Below, piece by piece: positions 32,454 through 39,900 of a stretch of 64,000 nt of DNA. The stretch is from contig NZ_RFFH01000022.1 in assembly GCF_003696265.1 (NCBI RefSeq), positions 1 through 64,000 of the forward strand, in the 5' to 3' direction. Position numbers and translations under genes: made by a program. The DNA is from Nocardia stercoris. Lineage in GTDB: Bacteria; Actinomycetota; Actinomycetes; Mycobacteriales; Mycobacteriaceae. Each line of letters opens with the position of its first letter. Positions within the stretch are counted from its first letter, which is position 1. The notes under the pieces are model-generated. The model did no database searches, was not told the origin of the DNA, and saw only the letters and a list, made by a program, of their open reading frames with translations.

Positions 32454-33484
32454 AGCTGCACCAGCTTCCGACGGCGGACCAGATGGACGAAGCAGGGCGC
32501 CCCGGCCACCGCCAGCACGATCCCCGCGGATACCTCGCCCGGCGGCGTCACGACCCGCCCGAGCGTGTCGGCGGCCAGCAGCGCGATCGCGCCCAGCAGT
32601 GCCGAATACGGCAGCAGCCAGCGATGGTCCGGTCCGGTGATCGCGCGGGCGACGTGCGGCACCACCAGTCCCAGGAAGGCGATGGGCCCGCACGCCGCGG
32701 TCGCCGCACCCGACAGCAGGACCACCGCGAGCAACCCGACGCCGCGTGCGACCGGAATGTTCGTGCCCAGCGCGCGGGCCACATCGTCACCGAGGGACAG
32801 CAGGTTCACGCTCGGTGCGGCCGCCAGCGCCAGCACCACGCCGACGGCCAGATACGGCAGCACCTGCCAGAACACGTGCAGGTCGCGGCCGGCCGTCGAG
32901 CCGACCGCCCAGAACCGGTACACGTCGAGCGCCGCCGCGTCGGACAGGACCACCGCGTTCGTTCCGGCCTGTAGCAGAAAGGAGACCGCCGCGCCGGCCA
33001 GGGCCAGCCCCAGCGGTCCGGGTGCGCCGCGTCCGCCCAGGGCCGCGGCGCCGTAGACGACGATCGCCGCGCCGGCCGAACCGGCGAAGGCGAACCAGAT
33101 GTACTGTCCGGGCGCGCTCAACCCGAACAGGTGGATCGCCACGACAGCGAAGAACGCTGCGCCGGTGTTCAATCCGAGCAGCCCGGCGTCGGCCAGCGGA
33201 TTGCGGGTGTAGCCCTGGATCAGCGCACCGGCCAGGCCGAGCGCGATGCCGACCGCCGCGCCCAGCAGGGTGCGCGGCACTCGCAGGGTCCGGATCACCT
33301 CCGCGTCCGGTCCGGTGCCGGATCCGGTCAGTGCGTGCACGACGTCGGGGAGCCCGATGCCCTTCGCGCCGAATGCCAGACTCGCGGCGACCGCCGCCAC
33401 CAGCAGGACCGCCAGGCCCAGCAGCCCGGTCAGTCGCTGGGTGCGCAGCGCCTGCCGGTCCGGGCGGGTACCACTCTCCATCAC
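32450..33484 (-). CDS. Ferric-siderophore ABC importer, FecCD permease 1
   Basis: A 344-aa FecCD-type permease: RVPRTLLGAAVGIALGLAGA, GYTRNPLADAGLLGLNTGAA and the coupling motif FLGLVVPHVARAITGPDHRW are intact. It starts at GTG 33484 or ATG 33481. It is first in the three-gene importer operon, with an iron-box-like element just upstream and the SagB-type oxidase gene divergent. Confidence 0.91.
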   Translation of the reverse strand: MMESGTRPDRQALRTQRLTGLLGLAVLLVAAVAASLAFGAKGIGLPDVVHALTGSGTGPDAEVIRTLRVPRTLLGAAVGIALGLAGALIQGYTRNPLADAGLLGLNTGAAFFAVVAIHLFGLSAPGQYIWFAFAGSAGAAIVVYGAAALGGRGAPGPLGLALAGAAVSFLLQAGTNAVVLSDAAALDVYRFWAVGSTAGRDLHVFWQVLPYLAVGVVLALAAAPSVNLLSLGDDVARALGTNIPVARGVGLLAVVLLSGAATAACGPIAFLGLVVPHVARAITGPDHRWLLPYSALLGAIALLAADTLGRVVTPPGEVSAGIVLAVAGAPCFVHLVRRRKLVQL

Positions 33485-33488
33485 GAAC

Positions 33489-33507
33489 TTAGGCTAGCCT
33501 ACACTTC
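33489..33507. promoter_or_regulatory. Putative IdeR iron box of the importer operon
   Basis: TTAGGCTAGCCTACACTTC contains the perfect palindrome TAGGCTAGCCTA, which is the DtxR/IdeR hexamer repeat type rather than a good 19-bp match. It is 4 bases before the permease start and may also act on the divergent oxidase gene 180 bases away. Confidence 0.6.
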
Positions 33508-33683
33508 GCATAACGGAAATCGGGCGGGGGCGCACCGCGAATCGCCCGGTGAAGTCCAGCGGCCGGTTCCGGCGGCCGGAGACAACCGGCCGCATCGCCG
33601 AGAACGGGCGGTGCAACCCGCGCCGATCCGGCGGCGCCGGTCGAGCAGAGCGCGCCGCAGGGCGAAGAAGGAGTCGAAAACCC

Positions 33684-35039
33684 ATGACGCACACGGTGAA
33701 CGAGCCAACCGTCGCACTCGGGTTCCGGTACGCGCTGCGCTCCGGCGTCACCTGCCTCACGCTGCCGAACCGGGTGGCCGTACTGTCCGCGCCGCCGCGC
33801 AAGTTCCAGCGCGCGGGGCTGGACGCCGCGCAGCTGGCCGCGCTGCAAGCGCTGAACTCGAACAGCACAGTGCTCGTCACCGCGGACGACTCGGTATCCG
33901 AACTCCTCGCCGAACTGGCCGACGGCGGCTGGCTCGCGGTGACCGTCCGCGCCGCCGGACGCGACCTGTACACGCTGCGGCCGTTCGCCGAGCCCCCGGC
34001 CGCGCCGGCCGAGATCCCCGCGACGGTGACCCCGTCGAAATTCCTGGTCCTGCACCGGGCGGGTGCGGACCTGGTGGCCGAGCATCCGATGTCCTGGTGC
34101 GACCTGGTCGTCCACGACGCGGACGTGCTCGCCGCGGTGTCCGGGCTCGCCGCGAGCCCGGACCTGCCCGCGCGGCTGCGCCGGGATCTGCTCTGGGGCG
34201 GGTTCGCGCTGGCCGAATCCGATTGCGAGGAGCACGAATTCACCACCCGAAGCTGGAGTGCGCCGGACCTGTGGTTCCATCGCCGCAGCACGCTCGGCGC
34301 CCGGATCCTGGACTGGGAACACTTCGGCCCGACCCGCTGGGCGGCCGACCGCTTCCCGGCGCCGCCGGCCCGGCCCGCCGAGCGCCCCGGTGCGCCGATC
34401 GAGCTGCCGGCCTGCGATCTCGACCTGCTCACCTGCCACGACGTGCCGTTGACCGCGGCCATCGAGGCCCGCATGTCGCATCGCAGCTTCGACGAGCGCA
34501 ATCCGATCACCCTGGATCAGCTCGGCGAACTGCTCTACCGCTGCGCCCGGACCCGGGAGGTGCGCGACGACGCCGGATTCGAGCGCGCATCTCGGCCGTA
34601 CCCGTCGGCCGGTGGCATCTACGAACTCGAGCTGTACCCGATCGTCCGCAACGCCGCCGGGCTCGAAGCCGGGATGTACCACTACGACTCGTTCGACCAT
34701 CACCTCGTGCCGGTCGCGGATATCGATTCCGCCGCGGTGCAGCGGCTGCTGCGCATGACGTCGGCCACGCTGTCGGGTGGGGCGCAGCCGCAGGTGACCG
34801 TCGTGGTCGCGGCGCGCGCCGGGCGGGTCATGTGGATGTATGAAACCGTCTGCTACGCGAGCATTCTCAAGGACGTGGGCGCGCTGATGCAGACCTGCTA
34901 TCTGGTGGCGACCGCGATGGGGCTCGGGATCGTGGCGCAGGGCTTCGGCGACACCGCGGCTTTCGGCGCGGCGGCCGGGGTCGCCGAACTCGAGGAGTGC
35001 GCCGTCGGCACCCTCATCGTGGGTTCGCTACCGGAGTGA
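33684..35039 (+). CDS. SagB/ThcOx-type FMN-dependent oxidase
   Basis: A 451-aa protein. The C-terminal nitroreductase-fold half begins near residue 260 with AIEARMSHRSFDERNPITLD (R-x-S-x-R-x-F), then RPYPSAGGIYELELYPIV, MYHYDSFDHHLVPV and YASILKDVGALMQTCYLVAT, all SagB/ThcOx signatures. These enzymes oxidise thiazolines and oxazolines to thiazoles and oxazoles with FMN. In this cluster the probable job is conversion of the hydroxyphenyl-oxazoline into an oxazole, as found in nocobactin-type but not mycobactin siderophores. The ATG at 33684 follows GAAGGAG. It lies between the importer genes and the siderophore lipoprotein gene. Confidence 0.88.
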   Translation: MTHTVNEPTVALGFRYALRSGVTCLTLPNRVAVLSAPPRKFQRAGLDAAQLAALQALNSNSTVLVTADDSVSELLAELADGGWLAVTVRAAGRDLYTLRPFAEPPAAPAEIPATVTPSKFLVLHRAGADLVAEHPMSWCDLVVHDADVLAAVSGLAASPDLPARLRRDLLWGGFALAESDCEEHEFTTRSWSAPDLWFHRRSTLGARILDWEHFGPTRWAADRFPAPPARPAERPGAPIELPACDLDLLTCHDVPLTAAIEARMSHRSFDERNPITLDQLGELLYRCARTREVRDDAGFERASRPYPSAGGIYELELYPIVRNAAGLEAGMYHYDSFDHHLVPVADIDSAAVQRLLRMTSATLSGGAQPQVTVVVAARAGRVMWMYETVCYASILKDVGALMQTCYLVATAMGLGIVAQGFGDTAAFGAAAGVAELEECAVGTLIVGSLPE

Positions 35040-35059
35040 ACTACCGCCGGGGGTCTAAT

Positions 35060-35078
35060 TTAGGTTAGCCTACCCTGG
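35060..35078. promoter_or_regulatory. IdeR/DtxR iron box of the siderophore-binding lipoprotein
   Basis: TTAGGTTAGCCTACCCTGG, 15 of 19 matches to the IdeR consensus, 41 bases before the ATG of the binding protein. Confidence 0.78.
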
Positions 35079-35119
35079 CGTGGCTCTCTCTCGTTGCCGC
35101 GCGAGAAGGAGAACCACCG

Positions 35120-36088
35120 ATGGCACACAGCCGTACCCGGATCGGGGCCCGCGCCCTGATCGCCGCCGTGACCACCGCACTGACCCTCACGATCGCGGCC
35201 TGCGGATCCTCGTCCGACACCCAATCGGGTGCGGGGGACAAGGTGTCGGTGAACCACCGGCGCGGCACCACCGAGATCACCGGGGTACCCACCCGGATCG
35301 TCGCGCTCGGCAACCAATGGCTCGACGCCCTCGAGATCCTCGGCGCCACCCCGATCGGCTACCTCGACAACGTGTCGATCGTCTCCGGCGGCGACGTCCC
35401 GTGGGAGCCCGCGAGCCTGCCGAAGGACCGGGCCATCCAGCCCGGCGGCGACCTGGTGGAGAAGGTCGCCGCCATGAACCCCGACCTCATCCTTGCCCCC
35501 AGCTTCCTGGTCGACCAGACCAAGTTCGACAAGCTCAGCCGACTGGCCCCCACGATCACCGATCTGACTGCGGCGCAGGTGGATCCGTGGAGCGAACAGG
35601 TGAAGACCCTGGGCCGGGTCCTGCACAAGGAGGCCGACGCCGACAAGGCGATCGCCGACATCTACGGCAATATCGACGCCGTCGGCCGCAAGTATCCGGG
35701 CCTGAAGGGCAAGACCTTCCTCACCTCGTTCCTGGCCGGCCCGCAGCAGCTCATGGTGCTGGCCGACGCGAAGGACGGCAGCAGTGAGCTGTTCGTCCGG
35801 CTGGGCATGACCGTGCCGGAGAAGCTCGCCGCCCAGACCGGCGCGGGCGGCCGCCTGTCGCTGTCGCCGGAACGCGTCGGCGACCTCACCTCCGACCTGC
35901 TGGTCGCCTCCGGCAACGAGGCCAACTACAAGGCACTGCCCGGCTACGCGGACCTGCCGTCCGTGCGGAAGAACAGCGTGACGTTCCTGAGCATGGGCGA
36001 TGTGACGGGGCTCAATCAGCCCACACCGCTGGCACTTCCGTACCTGCTGAAGAAGCTGGAACCGGCACTGGCCAACGCGGCAGGGTAG
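35120..36088 (+). CDS. Ferric-siderophore-binding lipoprotein (FepB type)
   Basis: A 322-aa periplasmic-binding protein. The signal peptide ends in a lipobox, LTLTIAACGSSSD (Cys28), so it is membrane-anchored outside the cell membrane. The helical-backbone binding fold shows TRIVALGNQWLDALEILGAT, NPDLILAPSFLVDQ and LDEIAP-like loops. It should deliver the iron-loaded siderophore to the FecCD permeases encoded at 30625-33484. An IdeR box precedes it. Confidence 0.9.
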   Translation: MAHSRTRIGARALIAAVTTALTLTIAACGSSSDTQSGAGDKVSVNHRRGTTEITGVPTRIVALGNQWLDALEILGATPIGYLDNVSIVSGGDVPWEPASLPKDRAIQPGGDLVEKVAAMNPDLILAPSFLVDQTKFDKLSRLAPTITDLTAAQVDPWSEQVKTLGRVLHKEADADKAIADIYGNIDAVGRKYPGLKGKTFLTSFLAGPQQLMVLADAKDGSSELFVRLGMTVPEKLAAQTGAGGRLSLSPERVGDLTSDLLVASGNEANYKALPGYADLPSVRKNSVTFLSMGDVTGLNQPTPLALPYLLKKLEPALANAAG

Positions 36089-36100
36089 GACGACCGCCAT

Positions 36101-36129
36101 TGTCTGACAAAGCCGTATCATGTCAGACA
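36101..36129. promoter_or_regulatory. Palindromic operator of the toxin-antitoxin operon
   Basis: Perfect 9-bp arms TGTCTGACA (36101-36109) and TGTCAGACA (36121-36129) around 11 bases. The right arm reaches the first base of the ATG used here, so the antitoxin probably binds its own start region, as Phd-type antitoxins do. Confidence 0.72.
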
Positions 36130-36446
36130 TGGAGCACTCCGCGCCTGACGAGAAGATCTCTATCCGCGAGCTGCAACGTAATGCGGCCGACGTCTTCGAC
36201 CGAGCCCGGCAGGGAAGCAGCTTCCTGGTGACCCGGCACGGCGAGCCGGTCGGCCGCATCGTTCCGCCGGATCCGGCGGAGGAAGCCATCGCCCACGCCA
36301 TCGCGGCCGGAGTGCTGGACCCCGCTGTGCTGGCCGACCTACCCTCGGCGGCTGAGGCGGCGGACATGACGCCGGAGCCATCCGATCCCGGAACCCGCGC
36401 CGGGAGCGTGGAGATCGAATCGTTGCGCGACGAGGAGGCTCGGTGA
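36129..36446 (+). CDS. Phd/YefM-family antitoxin
   Basis: A 105-aa antitoxin (108 aa if the in-frame ATG at 36120 is used). The N-terminal DNA-binding half is EKISIRELQRNAADVFDRAR followed by QGSSFLVTRHGEPVGRIVPP, typical of Phd/YefM. The acidic C-terminal tail (about residues 60-105) would wrap the toxin. Its stop overlaps the toxin start (GTGA). Confidence 0.9.
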   Translation: MEHSAPDEKISIRELQRNAADVFDRARQGSSFLVTRHGEPVGRIVPPDPAEEAIAHAIAAGVLDPAVLADLPSAAEAADMTPEPSDPGTRAGSVEIESLRDEEAR

Positions 36447-36850
36447 AGTTTCTTTACATGGATAGTTGCGCGGCCATCAAGCTGTTCAAGCAAGAGGTCG
36501 AATCCGAAGCGCTGCAGCAGTGGCTGGTCGATCAGGCGCCGAGTCGGCAGATCACCTCACACCTGACCCGGACGGAATTGCGCCGCGGCCTGCACGCTGT
36601 CGGTGCTCGCCCGGAATCCATTACGCGGGCCGACCATTGGCTGCAGCGTTGCGCGCACGTCGCACTACCCGCTGCGGTGCTGGACAAGGCCGGCCAGCTC
36701 GCGCCGACCAGCCGATTGCGCTCGTTGGATGCGATCCATGTGGCTGCCGCTCTCGAATTGGGTGCTGCGCTGACGCATTTCGTCACCTATGACAAGCGCC
36801 TCGCGGCCGCGGCCGAGGACCACGGTTTGGTGGTAGCGGCACCGGAATAG
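36443..36850 (+). CDS. PIN-domain VapC-type ribonuclease toxin
   Basis: A 135-aa PIN-domain protein with a GTG start. The four conserved acidic residues are present: Asp7 (FLYMDSCAAIKL), Glu45 (LTRTELRRGL), Asp96 (LRSLDAIHVAAAL) and Asp117 (FVTYDKRLAAAAEDHGL). It cleaves RNA when free of its antitoxin. The pair lies between the siderophore-binding lipoprotein and the NRPS operon and has its own promoter, so it looks like an insertion into the cluster. Confidence 0.9.
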   Translation: MKFLYMDSCAAIKLFKQEVESEALQQWLVDQAPSRQITSHLTRTELRRGLHAVGARPESITRADHWLQRCAHVALPAAVLDKAGQLAPTSRLRSLDAIHVAAALELGAALTHFVTYDKRLAAAAEDHGLVVAAPE

Positions 36851-36867
36851 CGGGCCGGTGCTCCTCC

Positions 36868-36904
36868 GCGCGGCCTGGCGCCAAGGCCGATCACCAGGCC
36901 GCGC
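36868..36904. terminator. Terminator-like hairpin between vapC and the NRPS operon
   Basis: An 11-bp perfect stem, GCGCGGCCTGG with CCAGGCCGCGC, and a 15-base loop in the 63-base gap between convergent genes. Confidence 0.6.
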
Positions 36905-36913
36905 GCGCGGTGG

Positions 36914-39900
36914 TCAGCGCTGTGCGGCCCAGGAGGCTTGCAGCGACGCCAGCATGTCGGCGTCCAGGCCGGATGCGGCCATCGGGGCCAGCTGCGGCTG
37001 GGGCTCCGGCTCGGGTGGCGACGATTCCGCCGCCGCGTCGACCGCCGCGGCCAGCTCCGCGATGCTGTAGTGCTCGAACACCAGCTGCGGGGTCAGCGGC
37101 AGCCCGGCTTCGGCTGCGCGCGTGGACCATTGGATGGCGATCACGCTGTCGCCGCCGAGGCCGAAGAAGGCGTCGTCGCGGGTCACGTCGGTGATGCCGA
37201 GCAGTTCCTCGAGCAGGGTCGCCAGCGCGCGTTCGGTGTCGGTGCGCGGCGGCTCACCGCCGGGCTGCATCCAGCGGGACACCGGTTGTGCGGCGGTCCG
37301 CGCCACGGACCTGGTGGGGTCCCAGTTCGCCGGGAGGACGTCGAGGGCGCTCAGACGCGCATCCGGGTCGGAGCCCATCGCCGTCACGACCCGCACCAGG
37401 ACGTCGGCGAAGATCTCGCCGGTCGCGGCCTCGTACAGATCGGGGTTCACTACCACGCGCAGCGCGACGTCGCCGCCGGCCCTGAGCGTGAAATCGAGGT
37501 GGAAGTCCATGAAGGACACCTCGTATTCGCGCGGCATCGGGGTGGCGGTCGTGCCGCCGTCCGCGGTGAGATCCAGTGGGACAGTGTCGGTCCGGACATG
37601 CATCATGACCTGGAACAGCGGGTTCCGGGCCAGCGAGCGCGCCGGGTTCAGGGCCTCGACGACCCGCTCGAACGGCACATCCTGGTGTGAGATCGCACCC
37701 AGCGCGGACTCCCGCACCCGGCTCAGCACCTCCCGGATCGTGGGGTCGCCGGACAGATCGTTGCGCAGCACAACCACATTCGCGAACAAGCCGACGAGTT
37801 CCGCGGCGCCCTCACCGACCCGGTTGGCGACCGCGGCGCCGATCGGCACGTCGGCACCCCCGCCCAGGCGGTTCAGCAGCACGGCCGAGACCGCCTGGCA
37901 CAGCATGAAATCGGTGACCCCGTACTGCTCGGCGAGATCCTTCACGGCCCGCCAGGTGGCGGTCGGCACGGTCCGTGCCGTGCCGATACCGTTGCGGCCC
38001 AACACCGGGGGACGGGGACGATCGTGGGCGATGGCCAGTTCGTCGGGCAGGCCGGCCAGCGCTGTGCGCCAGTAGCCGAGTTGCGCGGTGCCGTACGGGC
38101 TCAGCTCGCCCCCGGCGCCGTGGTCGAACATCTCCCGCTGCCACACCGCGAAGTCGGCGAATTGGCGGTCGAGCGTGGGCCATTCGGGCGCGGCACCCCG
38201 GATCCGGGCCCGATAGGCGGTGATCAGGTCGGCGACCAGGATCTCCGAGGCCGACCGGTCGGCGATGATGTGGTGCATCAGCACCGACAGCACGTGGCAG
38301 CCGGGGGCCGTCGTGAACAGCCGGACCCGCACCAGCGGCTCGTCGGCCAGATCGAAGGCGTACCCGGCGATCTCGTCGAGTTCCCGGTCGAGGGCGGCCT
38401 GCGGATCGGCGTGCGCGGTCAGGTCGGTGACGGGTACCGGTACCGGGCCCGCCGGGTGGATCAGCTGATACGGATCGCCCTCGTGTTCGGGGAAGGTGGT
38501 GCGCAGCGATTCGTGTCGGCCGACCACGTCGGCGACGGCGGCCGTCACGGCGGCGACGTCGAGCGGACCGTCGAACCGGACGGCGAACGGGACGTTCTCG
38601 CCTTCCATCGCGCCTTCCATCCGGCGCTGAATCCAGTAGGCCCGTTGCGAATACGACAGCGGGAGGTGCCCGGTGCGCTCGCGCCGGGTGATCGGCGGCC
38701 GGGCGGCCCGCGCGGCTTCGGCGGTGGCCGCCGCGATCACGCCGCTGACGGAATCCGCCGCACCGGAGTCGGTTTCGGGCGCGAAAGCCTCGTCGAGGTC
38801 CAGGCCGAACTCCGCCCGGAACTTCGCGGCCAGATGCGCCGCCAGACCGCTCACCGTCGGGGTGTCGAACGGCACCCGGACGTCGATCTCGAGTCCGAAC
38901 TCGGTGCGCACCAAGGTGATCAGCCGGGCCGCGAGCAGCGAATGACCGCCCAGTTCGAAGAACGAGTCGTCGGCGCCGATCCGCTCCCGCTCGAACAGGC
39001 CACGGTAGATCGCGGCGACCCGGGTCTCGACGGGAGTCGACGGTTCCCGGTAGGTGCGCGCCACCGCCGGCAGCGGTTCGGGCAGGGCCCGGCGATCCAG
39101 CTTGCCGTGCGCGGTCAGCGGGATCTCGTCGATGACCGCGAACGCCGACGGCACCATATGCTCGGGCAGCGCGGCGCGCACCTGCGCGCGCACCTCCCGC
39201 AGGTCCAGTGGCGCCGTGCCCGCGGGGACCACGTAGGCGGCCAGGATCGGGCCCAGTGCCTCGTGCTCGGTCACCACGACCACACAGTGCGCGACACCCG
39301 GATGGGCCGCGACGGCGGTCTCGACCTCGCCGAGTTCGATGCGGAACCCGCGCACCTTCACCTGCTCGTCGGCGCGGCCCACGAACTCCAGCTCACCGGA
39401 CTCGTTGCGGCGCACCAGGTCACCGGTCCGGTATATGCGCTGCGCGGTCCGGAACGGGTCGGCGACGAACCGTTGCGCGGTCGCGCCCGCCCGGTTCAGA
39501 TAGCCGCGCGCGAGCTGATTGCCGCCCAGATAGAGCTCGCCCACCACACCGGCCGGCACCAGCCGCAGCGCGGAGTCCAGGACATAGGTGTACACATTGC
39601 GGTTCGGGGTGCCGATCGGCACCACCCGCGTGCCCTGCGGGCCGTCCACGCGCTGATGGGTCGAGCAGACCACGGCCTCGGTCGGGCCGTAGTGGTTGCG
39701 CAGTTCGGCGTCGAACAGGGCGCCGAACCGGTCGGCCACGTCACCGGGCAGCGCCTCGCCGCCGACCGGAACATGGCGCAGCGCTTGCCATTCGATCATC
39801 TCCGGCAGCAGCAGGAAGGTGGCGAGCATCGACGGCACCATGTGCAGCGTGGTCACGCCGTGCCGTGCGATGAGGTCGGTGACGTACGGAAGATCCTGGT

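Noticed and set aside
33549..33683. An N-terminal extension of the SagB-type oxidase
   Set aside because: The extension is Arg-rich and low in coding character; GAAGGAG lies before the ATG at 33684.
36101..36129. The toxin-antitoxin palindrome as another copy of the P450 regulon operator
   Set aside because: TGTCTGACA/TGTCAGACA resembles TGTCCAGACA, but spacing and arm structure differ and it is positioned for antitoxin autoregulation.
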